Shown in pieces: positions 27,868 through 37,481 of a DNA stretch of 64,000 bases. Position numbers and translations under genes: made by a program. Source of the DNA: JBCAWW01 sp045106675 (GTDB lineage Bacteria > Bacteroidota > Bacteroidia > J057); assembly GCA_045106675.1 (NCBI GenBank), contig JBGCFA010000215.1:23073-87072 (forward strand), in the 5' to 3' direction. How positions within the stretch are numbered: the first letter of the stretch is position 1; every line of letters starts with the position of its first letter. Under the pieces are notes generated by a model that had not been told where the DNA came from, made no database searches, and was given only the letters and a program-made list of their open reading frames with translations.

Positions 27868-28929
27868 TTAGGGATTAGAGAAACGTCTAAAGATTTCGAA
27901 TCCGTCTTTGCGTTTATTTGTAATGTTTTTGATGAGCCCAGATGTGGCATGGGCGGGATTATTGCTGCCTTCTACCAATCTGAAAAAGTAAGCCTCAGGT
28001 ATTTGTAGGCTGTCAATTTTACGAATGTAGTATTCGATTCTTTCGGCTTGGTAGGAATCCGATTTAGGTTCCAAATTGAGATTGGGACCCCCAAATTCTG
28101 AGACGATAAGGGGCTTATTTGTTAGGGTCTTGAAGTGATTATAAATTTCATCCCAATTTCCGGGATCGTCGTACAAATGCAGGTCTAATTCATCGTATTG
28201 AGCGTTCTGTAAAACAGTATCTATCCTCGCCAAACCTGCCACAAACTCATCATCACCACAATTGGCATCTAAATAAGTTTGATCGAAAAGTGCACCATCA
28301 TCATCTGTGAAATCAACTAATTTTCCTGCACAGCCGGCCATGAGTCTAAGCGAAATTGTCGTAAATCCTCCCAAGACTACCTTGGTAGTCGGAGAATGCT
28401 GTTGGACGGCTTGGTAAAGAACATTATTGGCCTCGACAAATTCTGTGGCACTACCGATATACCAAAAGTCAGATTGCCACTCATTGCCATATTGAATTTT
28501 TGCAATTTGATCAGGATAGCGTTGCAGTAGAGCTACGATATAGTTTTCAAAATCCTGATTATTGCTATACACACAAGAACGCTCGTTTTGACGATTGCTA
28601 CAGGCCCAATCTGGTCCTTTTGACTGGATCGTCAGCAGCACCTCATAGTTATTGGTTTGTGTCCAAGCTATCCGTGCGTCTAGTGGTCCCCAATTATATT
28701 CTCCTTGAGTCGCTTCGCGGAACGCCCAGTCCTCTGCAAAGCGGATCTTTTTTACATTGAGAATATTGAGCTCTTCTTCGGTGAAGGAACGCTGTTTCTC
28801 GTTCTCCACGGGAGGAAAAGAGATGCCTAGCTCGAGTTGCGACAATTGATAATCAGCAGGATCAAAAGGACCTAATTTGTCACAGGCGATCAGACTCGTT
28901 AGGAAAAATAAGCAAATCAGACAGCGCAT
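27868..28929 (-). CDS. Lipoprotein with glycoside-hydrolase-like TIM barrel
   Basis: The start at 28929 gives a lipoprotein signal with lipobox LIAC (MRCLICLFFLTSLIACDK); the open frame upstream overlaps the antiporter gene and is not needed. The product is 353 residues. The mature part resembles clan GH-A glycosidases: FAEDWAFREATQGEYNWGPLDARI early, an acid/base candidate in IQYGNEWQSDFW, and a nucleophile candidate in PLIVSEFGGPN. Substrate is unknown. It starts 1 bp after the antiporter stop. Confidence 0.75.
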   Translation of the reverse strand: MRCLICLFFLTSLIACDKLGPFDPADYQLSQLELGISFPPVENEKQRSFTEEELNILNVKKIRFAEDWAFREATQGEYNWGPLDARIAWTQTNNYEVLLTIQSKGPDWACSNRQNERSCVYSNNQDFENYIVALLQRYPDQIAKIQYGNEWQSDFWYIGSATEFVEANNVLYQAVQQHSPTTKVVLGGFTTISLRLMAGCAGKLVDFTDDDGALFDQTYLDANCGDDEFVAGLARIDTVLQNAQYDELDLHLYDDPGNWDEIYNHFKTLTNKPLIVSEFGGPNLNLEPKSDSYQAERIEYYIRKIDSLQIPEAYFFRLVEGSNNPAHATSGLIKNITNKRKDGFEIFRRFSNP

Positions 28930-28930
28930 A

Positions 28931-30175
28931 TCAATGAGTTTTTTGTGGAGTTTCCGCTTCCGGAACGCTCTCACTAAGCGTTACCGCAGGCTGAGTACGA
29001 GCGGCCCGTATCAAACCATAAGTCATCAATATACTCGTGATAAGGATGGTCAGTAAGAGTATGCCTGGGGCGAACGCTTCTACTTGTTGCTCCGCTGGGA
29101 TGGCATAAAAGAGTAGCACGGTGATCAAACCACGAGGCGCTACAAACAAGTCTGGCTGGATGTCTTTGCCAAAAAATAGCTTCAAACCGCCCCAACGAGG
29201 TAGATAGATGGCTACTAATGCAATCAAAGTGATGAGCGGGACAGTCCAGTCAGCTAATTGAGAAACGACTATTGACATGCCAAAGGCAACGAAAAAGAAG
29301 GTTCGTACCACGAAAGCGCTCTCCATCGTGATCGTTCGGAAGTTTTTGAGGATATCATCAAACTGTTCATCTCGGATCAGGTAGGTCAAAGAACCGGGGA
29401 AGAAGAGTTTCTTATTGTTGAGGATCAATCCAAAGATCAAGATCATGATCAAGGAAGACATATGCAGGAGTTTACCCGCAGCATAAAAGGCCAACAAGAT
29501 CCCGATCAGTAAGAACAGTTTGACGTGCCCTTTTACAAATTGAAAGAGGACGATCAATACATAACTGATAACTAGAGAGAGGCCAATCGTCATCAATATA
29601 TTACTCGAAATCTCCATCGGCATATTGGCACCTTCACTAGCACGTCCAATGTCAAGTAGCGCATAGAATAGAATGATCCCTAAAATGTCCGATAAAGCAG
29701 ATTCGTAGATGAGAAACTCTTTCTTACTTTCTTTCAAGCCATGGACACTTGGGATAATGATCGCGCTACTCATCACCGAAAGCGGTACAGCATAGATCAA
29801 AGCCTGTAAAAAGGTCAATGGTACTTCGCTTACTGCTCCCACAATCATATAAATCCCACCAGCTAAGATAAATGAAGTCAGTAGTAGCATGACTAAGGCC
29901 ATCACAGAAGCTCGCCAGATGATGGGGAGTTTGTCCTTGGTGAGGTGAAGGTCTAAAGCGGCCTCCAGAACAATCAAAATCACCCCGACAGTACCCAGAA
30001 TCTGCAAATAGGGTAAGATTTGACTTTCATCTATTTCCACAAATTGCTTGAGTACAAATCCGCCAATCATCAGTAGCAAGACAGACGGGACATTGGTCTT
30101 CTGCGCAATGATATTGCAGAAGTAAGAAACGATAATGATAAGCCCCGCGGCCAGAATCAATACGTGTGAGTTCAT
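28931..30175 (-). CDS. Cation:proton antiporter (CPA family)
   Basis: The 414-residue inner-membrane protein has about 12 hydrophobic segments. The central ESALSDILGIILFYALLD carries the acidic residue expected in the ion-binding unwound helix of CPA antiporters (usually ND or DD; here SD). It probably exchanges Na+ or K+ for H+. The C-terminus is short and has no regulatory TrkA domain. It is the first gene of a two-gene unit with the lipoprotein glycosidase. Confidence 0.88.
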   Translation of the reverse strand: MNSHVLILAAGLIIIVSYFCNIIAQKTNVPSVLLLMIGGFVLKQFVEIDESQILPYLQILGTVGVILIVLEAALDLHLTKDKLPIIWRASVMALVMLLLTSFILAGGIYMIVGAVSEVPLTFLQALIYAVPLSVMSSAIIIPSVHGLKESKKEFLIYESALSDILGIILFYALLDIGRASEGANMPMEISSNILMTIGLSLVISYVLIVLFQFVKGHVKLFLLIGILLAFYAAGKLLHMSSLIMILIFGLILNNKKLFFPGSLTYLIRDEQFDDILKNFRTITMESAFVVRTFFFVAFGMSIVVSQLADWTVPLITLIALVAIYLPRWGGLKLFFGKDIQPDLFVAPRGLITVLLFYAIPAEQQVEAFAPGILLLTILITSILMTYGLIRAARTQPAVTLSESVPEAETPQKTH

Positions 30176-30318
30176 TTCAATTGATTTTACGAATGTATGG
30201 GGCGTTTGGCGAATCTAATATACACAATATCACTTCTAGGCTTAAATCATTTTAGGATTCTGCTTTAAGGCCAGCGGATTTGCCAAGAAAGCAGCTCGGG
30301 AAATGATAGTTTTAGTCA

Positions 30319-30350
30319 CAAAAAAAAGGAGTGCGATCAAATCGCACTCC
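30319..30350 (-). terminator. Rho-independent terminator after rpsB
   Basis: Read on the minus strand, GGAGTGCGAT (complement of 30341-30350) and ATCGCACTCC enclose a short loop and are followed by a run of eight T. It ends the rplM-rpsI-rpsB transcript directly after rpsB. Confidence 0.92.
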
Positions 30351-30375
30351 TGTATATTCACCGAGGTGTAAATTT

Positions 30376-31182
30376 TTATGCTTCTTCTTTAGCGGCAGTT
30401 TCAGTCGCAGCAGCAGCAGCTTTAGCGGCAGCAGCGGTCTCTTCAGCACGCTGACGAGAGGCTTCTTTTGCTACGCGATCATCTTCTTTACGCTTCTTAC
30501 GCTCTCCGAGTCCTTCAGTGATGGAGTCAGACATAGTGCGTAGGATCAGCTGAATAGACTTTGCAGCATCGTCATTCGCTGGAATCGGGAAGTCTACCAA
30601 GTTAGGATCACTATTAGTATCAACCATAGCGATGGTAGGGATGTTGAGTTTGCGAGCTTCTGCAACTGCGATATGCTCTTTCTTAACATCTACGATGAAA
30701 AGAGCAGAAGGCAGACGATTAAGATCGGCAATACCACCCAATACTTTTTCCAATTTTGCTCTTTCACGGGTAAGCATGAGACGCTCTTTCTTATTGATGC
30801 GCTCAAATGTACCGTCAGCAGCCATCTTTTCGATGTTTTTCATCTGCTTGATACTCTTACGTACGGTTGAGAAGTTGGTAAGCATACCACCTAACCAACG
30901 TTCCGTTACGAAAGGCATATTGACCCGCTTAGCTTCCATCTCGACGATTTCTTTGGCTTGCTTCTTAGTAGCAACAAAGAGGATTTTACGTCCAGAAACA
31001 GAAAGCTGCTTAGCTACCTGAGCTGCTTCAGTGAGCATGCGCAGGGACTTGTTAAGGTCAATGATGTGGATACCATTACGTTCCATAAAGATGTACGGAG
31101 ACATCTTAGGGTTCCACTTTTTCTTTAGGTGGCCGAAGTGTACACCGGCCTCTAGCATATCTTGATAACTAGGTTGCTGCAT
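30376..31182 (-). CDS. rpsB: 30S ribosomal protein S2
   Basis: S2 is a late-assembling small-subunit protein. The 268-residue protein has the family start YQDMLEAGVHFGHLKKKWNPKM, the TERWLGGMLTNF motif and VDTNSDPNLVDFPIPANDDA. It ends in an Ala/Glu/Lys-rich tail of about 45 residues, longer than in E. coli but common in this phylum. It is 7 bp after rpsI. A terminator follows at once, so tsf, which usually comes next, is absent here. Confidence 0.97.
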   Translation of the reverse strand: MQQPSYQDMLEAGVHFGHLKKKWNPKMSPYIFMERNGIHIIDLNKSLRMLTEAAQVAKQLSVSGRKILFVATKKQAKEIVEMEAKRVNMPFVTERWLGGMLTNFSTVRKSIKQMKNIEKMAADGTFERINKKERLMLTRERAKLEKVLGGIADLNRLPSALFIVDVKKEHIAVAEARKLNIPTIAMVDTNSDPNLVDFPIPANDDAAKSIQLILRTMSDSITEGLGERKKRKEDDRVAKEASRQRAEETAAAAKAAAAATETAAKEEA

Positions 31183-31189
31183 CCCGATA

Positions 31190-31582
31190 TTATCGTTTAG
31201 AGAATTGAGAGCTCTTACGAGCTTTTTTCTTACCGAATTTCTTGCGTTCGACCACTCTTGAGTCGCGAGTCATAAACCCAGCGGCTTTCATTGGTGGACG
31301 ATATTCTTCATTGATCTTTTCAAGCGCACGAGCTATACCTAAGCGAACTGCTTCGGCTTGACCTGTACTGCCACCGCCATTGACGTTGACTTGAATATCA
31401 AAATTGACGTTGCTTAACTCATTAACCCGAAAAGGGGCTAGAATTTTCAAACGATCGAGGTCGATCGGGAAATAGTTGTCAAACTCCCTTTTGTTTACAA
31501 TAAACTTACCAGTACCAGCCTGGTTTAAGATTACGCGGGCAACAGAAGCTTTGCGACGACCTACGGTTACTATTCTATCCAT
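31190..31582 (-). CDS. rpsI: 30S ribosomal protein S9
   Basis: S9 contacts P-site tRNA with its basic C-terminal tail. The 130-residue protein begins VTVGRRKASVARV, has VNVNGGGSTGQAEAVRLGIARAL mid-protein, and ends in the basic KKFGKKKARKSSQFSKR. It lies between rplM and rpsB in the normal order. Confidence 0.97.
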   Translation of the reverse strand: MDRIVTVGRRKASVARVILNQAGTGKFIVNKREFDNYFPIDLDRLKILAPFRVNELSNVNFDIQVNVNGGGSTGQAEAVRLGIARALEKINEEYRPPMKAAGFMTRDSRVVERKKFGKKKARKSSQFSKR

Positions 31583-31606
31583 TATTTATGAATCTGCTTG
31601 TCTTGC

Positions 31607-32053
31607 TTATTTCAATACAAATACTTCCGGCTCTTGAGCCTCATGTGGATGCTCTGTTCCAGCGTAAACACGAAGGTTACGGTAAAGCTGACTTCCTAGT
31701 TTGTTGCGAGGAAGCATACGCTTAACTGCATTTTCCATGATCCGTTCAGGATACTTGTCCATCATCACTTTAGCACTCATAGAGCGCTGTCCACTTGGAT
31801 AACCAGTGTGGCGAAGATATTCTTTCTGATTGAGCTTATCACCAGTAAAGCGAACTTTATCGGCATTAAGAATAATCACGTTGTCGCCACAATCAGCATG
31901 AGGAGTAAAATTTACCTTATGCTTTCCACGTAGGATACTGGCGATCTGGCTAGCGGCGCGACCAACAACTTGGCCTTCGACATCTATAACTAACCATTTT
32001 TTGTCTACAGTACCCTGATTAGCGGATACCGTTGTATAGCGTAATGAGTTCAT
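31607..32053 (-). CDS. rplM: 50S ribosomal protein L13
   Basis: L13 is an early-assembling large-subunit protein. The frame is open from 32122, but the ATG at 32053 gives the family N-terminus (NSLRYTTVSANQGTVDKKWLVIDVEGQ) and 148 residues, the normal length; the upstream extension has no counterpart. VVGRAASQIASILRGK and HTGYPSGQ are present. It is the first gene of the rplM-rpsI-rpsB unit. Confidence 0.96.
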   Translation of the reverse strand: MNSLRYTTVSANQGTVDKKWLVIDVEGQVVGRAASQIASILRGKHKVNFTPHADCGDNVIILNADKVRFTGDKLNQKEYLRHTGYPSGQRSMSAKVMMDKYPERIMENAVKRMLPRNKLGSQLYRNLRVYAGTEHPHEAQEPEVFVLK

Positions 32054-32383
32054 TGCTTTGTAAACTGTCTTTTCAAACGGTCGTGCAATTACGGACAATT
32101 TTCCGCAAAACGCAACCATCAATCGAGAATAATTATAGAGAACTTACTCACATATCCTTCGCAAACTGATAGGGTAATTGTTACGTAAAGAAATATAGAT
32201 ATGCAGGGGAGCGCGTAAAGGGAATCATTTTGCCGCTAAAGGCTCCTTTCTGATAGATTATTGGGTAAGGAATCAACATCAGATGATTGTGGAAAAAAAG
32301 GAAAAAAACACTCCTTTGTTTCCATACGTTCTAGTAGTATCTTTTTAGTTATCTCTTTGAGATTGATCAATTTCCTAAACCCA
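32054..32383. other. Divergent promoter region between rplM and the T9SS type-B gene
   Basis: This is a 330-bp AT-rich spacer between two divergent units. On the plus side it contains a good promoter-like pair at 32315-32345. I see no clear promoter for rplM, no tRNA and no convincing small gene. Open frames that extend into it from both sides are best explained by upstream readthrough of the true starts. Confidence 0.6.
32315..32345 (+). promoter_or_regulatory. Bacteroidota-type promoter
   Basis: TTTG at 32315-32318, a 19-bp spacer, then TATCTTTT at 32338-32345. This fits TTTG-N19-TAnnTTTG with one mismatch. The implied start lies about 30-35 bp before the ATG at 32384, supporting that start over the earlier open frame. 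Confidence 0.6.
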
Positions 32384-35278
32384 ATGAACTTATCCCCTTT
32401 GTCAATATTCTCTTTCCGCTTTTGGGCAGTATTCCTACTAGCCTTGGGATTCTCTTTTGAGCTTAATGCTACGCACAATCTCGCGGGACAAATTACTTGT
32501 GCCCAGGATTCTATTCTGCCTAATAAATATAAGATCATTCTAACTACTTATACCGATCCTGCTCCGGCAGGGGTAGATCGATGCTCCGCTGATATCGAGA
32601 TTTGGACTACTGGGGCAAATCCAACTTTGATCACTACTCTCCTCAATATCCCTCGTACCAATGGACCTGTTATTGGCGGGCCAATCAATGACTGTCCCAT
32701 CAGCGATCCAAACGTAGTCATTAAAGAGGGGATCGTCGTCAAAGGCACTGTGAAAGAAAATATCTATGATATTGATTACATTTTTCCAGGTCCCGGTGAA
32801 TATGAACTACGCTATACAGATATGTATCGCCACGGCTCTGTAGTCAATATCGACAATCCCGACAACCAAACTTTTTATGTCGAGACGAGACTCTTTATTA
32901 CTCCCCGTATCATCGGAGACAATAATACCCCCGTTATGCTCAATCGTCCTTTGCAGGATGCTTGTTCGGGTAAAATTTGGGTCCACAATCCAGGCGGTTT
33001 TGATAAAGATGGAGACTCCTTAGTATATGAATTACGTCCCTCTTTTCAGTACGAAACGCCTAATCCGCCTTCGGCCACCACTGGATATATTTTTCCTGAT
33101 GATCCTCAGTTTGGCGCAAATTCCTCCTTTAGCATGGATCCTATCACTGGATTGATTACTTGGGATGTACCGCAAACACTTGGTATCTACAATTTTGCTT
33201 TCATCATCAAGGAATTTAGAGACGGGGCATTATTGGGTTATGTAGTGCGAGATATGGCGGTCTGGGTGATTGATTGTGATAATAATCCCCCCGTCATCGA
33301 AACGATAACTGATACCTGTATCTATGCAGGGCAAACCCTAGAGTTTGATTATAAAGCATGGGACCCCGATGTAATTGATAGTCTTTACCTCAGCCTTAAC
33401 AATGGGGGTATCGGTAACAATGGTCCCTTTTTCGTAGACAATCCGGCTACTCTTCAGGGTACAATCGTCGATTTTGTCAATGGCAATGTTCCTTATGCGA
33501 GTTTGCCACAAGCCACTCTCAACAATGGGTTCGACCCAGTCGATACCATCAGAGGTACCATTACTTGGGATACTGAATGTGCCAATATTCGAAAACAGTT
33601 TTATCAAGTCGATATGGTGGCTTCGGACAATCGTAATTATTCTTTACCATCGGCTACAAACAATACTACGCTGGAAGCTCACCGCGCCATTACGATACGA
33701 GTGGTGCCGCCTCCGCCTAGCAACCTTAGCATTACGCAAGGTTTGCGAACGCTTACCCTCAATTGGGATCCTACTGCCTGTGGTGAGATTGTAGTAGGCT
33801 ATAATATCTATCGCAAAGTAGGTGCAGAAGGCTTCTCGCAAGACAGTATCTGCTGCGATATGAGTCCCAGAGACTTAGGATTTGAACTATTGAGTTTTCA
33901 ACAAGATTGGCTCAATACCAGTTTTGTGGATTCATTGACAGATATTACTTCTATCATTGGCGAGAAGATTTGCTATGTGGTTACGGCCATGTACGATGAT
34001 CAAAACAATCCTGATTTGCCGATTTTAGAGAGTTGTGCGACCAATGAAGATTGTGCTGAGATCGAGGCTGAGCCAATCTATATGACCAACGATAGTGTTA
34101 GTGTTACGTCTGCGACGAACGGTGAAATCTTTGTGAGCTGGTCTCAACCTACGGTTTCGGAATTTTTCCCTGGGCCGATTACTTATCGTCTCTACCGCGC
34201 CAACAATAATGCTTTTCCAGCTATCGCGATTGCCAATCTTGGTTTCAACGATACGACCTTTACTGATACAGACATTGATACCGAGATTCGTGGCTACAAT
34301 TATCGCGTCGAAATGTTTGATGCAATCGGCCTACGAATCCCTACTAGTGACGGTACCAATGTCGGGAGTAGTATTTTCCTTACGGCTGCAGGTGGCAATA
34401 ATTTGGTACAACTAAACTGGACGGAATTTGTGCCTTGGCAGAATACTAGTTATGAAGTTTGGCGCTCTGAAAATGGTGGCGCTTTTGCGATTATTGCAAG
34501 CGTTCCGGGAAGCGGGGCCAATACCCATAGCTACTCTGATGAAAACCTCAATCCCAATATCGAATATTGCTACTTTATCCGCTCAGAGGGTAGCCATAAT
34601 GAGCCGGGTATCAAGCCTAATTTGATCAATGACTCTCAAAGAGATTGTGCCTTTGCGCGTGATGAAGAGGCTCCCTGCCCGCCTTCGGTAGTCGCTGGAG
34701 GGAATTGCGATTCACTCAAACATGAGATCTTGGTGTCGCGCTCGGATCTAGAATGTGCCACCGATACGGACTTTATTACGGTACTTTTTGCCAACAATGT
34801 TGCAGGCCCTTATGTAGAGGTCGCTAGCTATTTCTATACGGACTTTGATGCCAATGGAGAGATTCGTTTTGAGCGTCTCTTCGAGAACGGCAGCACTACT
34901 TTTGCGGGTTGCTATGTAGTTACGGCTACGGATACACTCGGCAATACCAGTGAGTTGAGCGAGCCTTGGTGCATTGATTTTTGTCCACGCATTGAACTTC
35001 CCAATATGTTTAGTCCTAATGCAGATGGTATCAATGATGTGTTTAAACCCGTCAATTATCAGGATATTGCCTTGCGTGAATTCATGGTATTTGACCGATG
35101 GGGCCGTAAAATGTACTCCAATAGCTCGAATATCTCTGAGCTTTGGACCGGGCAAATTGACTTCAGTGGTAAGCAAGCCGTCGAAGGCGTTTACTATTAT
35201 TATATCCGCTACGAAGAACTAGGCATCAACGGCAATACTACGAGAGAAGCCAAGGGCTGGGTTATGCTGGTGCGCTAG
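32384..35278 (+). CDS. Large surface protein with T9SS type-B (gliding-motility CHU_C) sorting domain
   Basis: From ATG 32384 the product is 964 residues, with a signal peptide (SIFSFRFWAVFLLALGFSFELNA). The N-terminal half contains a repeated pattern of beta domains, including DKDGDSLVYEL and GLITWDVPQTLGIYNFAF, found in many Bacteroidota adhesin-like proteins. FnIII-like domains follow (about 440-780), with VGYNIYRKVG and YEVWRSENGG. The C-terminus from about 870 is the type-B sorting domain: NMFSPNADGINDVF, FDRWGRKMY and WTG. It is likely exported by T9SS and attached to the cell surface. Ligand is unknown. Confidence 0.88.
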   Translation: MNLSPLSIFSFRFWAVFLLALGFSFELNATHNLAGQITCAQDSILPNKYKIILTTYTDPAPAGVDRCSADIEIWTTGANPTLITTLLNIPRTNGPVIGGPINDCPISDPNVVIKEGIVVKGTVKENIYDIDYIFPGPGEYELRYTDMYRHGSVVNIDNPDNQTFYVETRLFITPRIIGDNNTPVMLNRPLQDACSGKIWVHNPGGFDKDGDSLVYELRPSFQYETPNPPSATTGYIFPDDPQFGANSSFSMDPITGLITWDVPQTLGIYNFAFIIKEFRDGALLGYVVRDMAVWVIDCDNNPPVIETITDTCIYAGQTLEFDYKAWDPDVIDSLYLSLNNGGIGNNGPFFVDNPATLQGTIVDFVNGNVPYASLPQATLNNGFDPVDTIRGTITWDTECANIRKQFYQVDMVASDNRNYSLPSATNNTTLEAHRAITIRVVPPPPSNLSITQGLRTLTLNWDPTACGEIVVGYNIYRKVGAEGFSQDSICCDMSPRDLGFELLSFQQDWLNTSFVDSLTDITSIIGEKICYVVTAMYDDQNNPDLPILESCATNEDCAEIEAEPIYMTNDSVSVTSATNGEIFVSWSQPTVSEFFPGPITYRLYRANNNAFPAIAIANLGFNDTTFTDTDIDTEIRGYNYRVEMFDAIGLRIPTSDGTNVGSSIFLTAAGGNNLVQLNWTEFVPWQNTSYEVWRSENGGAFAIIASVPGSGANTHSYSDENLNPNIEYCYFIRSEGSHNEPGIKPNLINDSQRDCAFARDEEAPCPPSVVAGGNCDSLKHEILVSRSDLECATDTDFITVLFANNVAGPYVEVASYFYTDFDANGEIRFERLFENGSTTFAGCYVVTATDTLGNTSELSEPWCIDFCPRIELPNMFSPNADGINDVFKPVNYQDIALREFMVFDRWGRKMYSNSSNISELWTGQIDFSGKQAVEGVYYYYIRYEELGINGNTTREAKGWVMLVR

Positions 35279-35297
35279 GCAATTGGAATATCAAAAA

Positions 35298-35342
35298 GGA
35301 ACGGAGGTTCATAAAAACTTTTTATGTCTAGCTCCGTTCTTT
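35298..35342 (+). terminator. Terminator after the T9SS type-B gene
   Basis: GAACGGAG pairs with CTCCGTTC around an inner CATAAAAA/TTTTTATG hairpin, followed by TTT. It lies 20 bp after the stop codon and before ribE. Confidence 0.7.
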
Positions 35343-35367
35343 ATGCTGCATCTCAAAACAAGCATAT

Positions 35368-35982
35368 ATGTTCACAGGTATCATCGAAAATATGGGTCGC
35401 ATCATTGCGATCAAAGAAGAAGGTAGCAATCGTATTTTTGAAGTCGAAGCCGCCTTCGATGAGGCCATTAAGGTTGATCAGAGCATCGCCCACAATGGTG
35501 TTTGCTTGACGGTTACCGAGATTATGGGAGACGCCCTTGGCGAACGCGTCCACTATTCGGTTACAGCCGTGGAAGAAACCCTACTCAAAACCAATTTGAG
35601 CGATTGGAAAGTAAGCCACAAAGTCAATATCGAACGCTGCTTGAGAGTCGGAGATCGTCTTGATGGGCACTTCGTCCAGGGGCATGTCGATACAACTGGC
35701 CGCTTAGTAAAAGTAGAAGACCGCGACGGCTCTTGGAATTATCATTTTGCCTTCGATCCCCAACATTCGGGCCTTTTGGTTGATAAAGGCTCCATCTGTA
35801 TCAATGGGGTGAGTCTAACTGTCGTGCAGAGTGAAGTGGGAACGTTTTCAATTACGATCATCCCCTTTACTTATGAACACACCAACTTCCATCAATTGCA
35901 AGAAGGGGACGCTGTGAACCTAGAATTTGACATTCTAGGCAAATACTTGCTCAAAAATCAGCGCATAAGTATGTCCATGTAG
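35368..35982 (+). CDS. ribE: Riboflavin synthase, alpha chain
   Basis: The enzyme dismutates two 6,7-dimethyl-8-ribityllumazine molecules to riboflavin. The 204-residue length is normal. The canonical MFTGIIE start is present. The two homologous lumazine-binding halves each show the expected signature: SIAHNGVCLTV near 44-54 and GSICINGVSLTV near 139-150, plus LDGHFVQGHVD in between. No other rib genes are adjacent. Confidence 0.97.
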   Translation: MFTGIIENMGRIIAIKEEGSNRIFEVEAAFDEAIKVDQSIAHNGVCLTVTEIMGDALGERVHYSVTAVEETLLKTNLSDWKVSHKVNIERCLRVGDRLDGHFVQGHVDTTGRLVKVEDRDGSWNYHFAFDPQHSGLLVDKGSICINGVSLTVVQSEVGTFSITIIPFTYEHTNFHQLQEGDAVNLEFDILGKYLLKNQRISMSM

Positions 35983-36036
35983 CTTGATGCGGTGGGGATC
36001 AGTCATTATATTGATCTCTACTAAAAAAGGCTACTT

Positions 36037-37383
36037 ATGAACAATAACTCATCCAAATTCAATCGTAGAGACTTTGTCAAAGGTTCTGCTCTCGCTGTGG
36101 GCGGTCTGATGGCTGCTCCGCTAGGCGCCCGTGGAATGGGGCACCTCACCGGTACTGATACTATCAAAATAGGTTTGATCGGCTGTGGCGGCCGCGGCAC
36201 AGGTGCTGCTTTGCAAGCGCTGTCTACCGATCAAAACATACAATTGGTAGCAATGGCTGATGCCTTTCGGGATCGTCTTGATACGAGCTACAACGCACTT
36301 ACTGATCCAGATACCGTTGATTTATCTGACACTAAAATCAATGTAGCAGAAGAAAATAAATTTGTGGGTTTCGATGCCTACAAAAAAGTGATCCCATTGG
36401 TAGATGTTGTATTGATCGCTACTCCTCCCGGCTTCCGCCCGATCCACTTTGAAGCGGCCGTAAAAGCGGGGAAGCACATCTTCATGGAAAAACCTGTAGC
36501 TACCGATGCACCGGGTATCCGTCGTGTGTTAGCTGCTGCCGAACTAGCTAAGAAAAAACGTCTCAATGTAGTCGTTGGTCTACAACGCCACTATCAGACC
36601 GTCTATCGTGAGTGGATGGACCGTATTCATGGTGGTGCTATCGGTGATATCGTTACCTCTCATGTATATTGGAACTCTGCTGGTGTTTGGGTGCGCGATC
36701 GCGCATCCCTAGAAAAAGCAGCAGGCCGCAAATTAACCGAGATGGAGTACCAAATGCGTAATTGGTATTACTTCAATTGGCTTTGTGGAGATCATATCAC
36801 AGAGCAGCATATCCACAATCTCGATGTGAGCAATTGGGCCAAGGGCGCTTATCCTGTTCGAGCCAATGGCCAAGGTGGCCGTCAAGTCCGTAATGGGAAA
36901 GACCATGGGGAGATTTTTGATCACCACTTCGTGGAATTCGAATATGCAGACGGTAGCCGCATGTTCTCACAATGTCGCCATATCAAGGGATGCATGAATC
37001 GAGTTACAGAGTCCTTTCAGGGAACAAATGGCAGTGCTCCTAAACCGGGTGTACTCCTTACTCGCAGTGGTTATGGTTTGTTCGAACACAAATCGAAAAA
37101 AGATCCAAACCCCTATCAGGTGGAGCATGATGAGCTATTTGCTGCTGTTGCCAAAGGCGAATACAAATTTGCTGATGCTGAAAATGGTGCAAAGAGTACT
37201 ATGACCGCGCTCCTAGGACGAGCCGCCACTTACTCTGGGCAGAACGTAGAATGGGACGATTTGATGAAGTCCGATATCAGTCTTATGCCTAAAGAGTTTT
37301 CTTTTGACGCTGAGGCTCCGATCAAACCCAATGCTGACGGTTACTATCCGACTCCAACCCCTGGAGTAACCAAAATGGTGTAA
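36037..37383 (+). CDS. Gfo/Idh/MocA-family oxidoreductase with twin-arginine-like leader
   Basis: The 448-residue protein begins with NRRDFVKGSALAVGGLMAAP, a Tat-type signal. It is followed by a Rossmann fold with IGLIGCGGRGTGAALQAL (about 45-62) and MEKPVATDAPGIRR near 150, typical of the family. The C-terminal half carries the GNWYYFNWLCGDHITEQHIHNLD-like substrate region. It is probably a periplasmic NAD(P)-dependent sugar dehydrogenase or similar; substrate is not known. The next gene, also with a twin-arginine-like leader, is a sugar-isomerase-type TIM barrel, which suggests one catabolic unit. Confidence 0.88.
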   Translation: MNNNSSKFNRRDFVKGSALAVGGLMAAPLGARGMGHLTGTDTIKIGLIGCGGRGTGAALQALSTDQNIQLVAMADAFRDRLDTSYNALTDPDTVDLSDTKINVAEENKFVGFDAYKKVIPLVDVVLIATPPGFRPIHFEAAVKAGKHIFMEKPVATDAPGIRRVLAAAELAKKKRLNVVVGLQRHYQTVYREWMDRIHGGAIGDIVTSHVYWNSAGVWVRDRASLEKAAGRKLTEMEYQMRNWYYFNWLCGDHITEQHIHNLDVSNWAKGAYPVRANGQGGRQVRNGKDHGEIFDHHFVEFEYADGSRMFSQCRHIKGCMNRVTESFQGTNGSAPKPGVLLTRSGYGLFEHKSKKDPNPYQVEHDELFAAVAKGEYKFADAENGAKSTMTALLGRAATYSGQNVEWDDLMKSDISLMPKEFSFDAEAPIKPNADGYYPTPTPGVTKMV

Positions 37384-37481
37384 ACAAAAAGTAAGAACAA
37401 TCGAATGCCGAATAAGGATTGGAGAAGGCAAATACTTCCTCAATCCTTATTCGATTAATCTGCATTCTTCAATCAAAAAAC

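Noticed and set aside
30331..30543. 70-residue frame antisense to the rpsB tail
   Set aside because: The Ser/Phe-rich sequence is the antisense of the Ala/Lys/Glu-rich S2 tail and includes the terminator.
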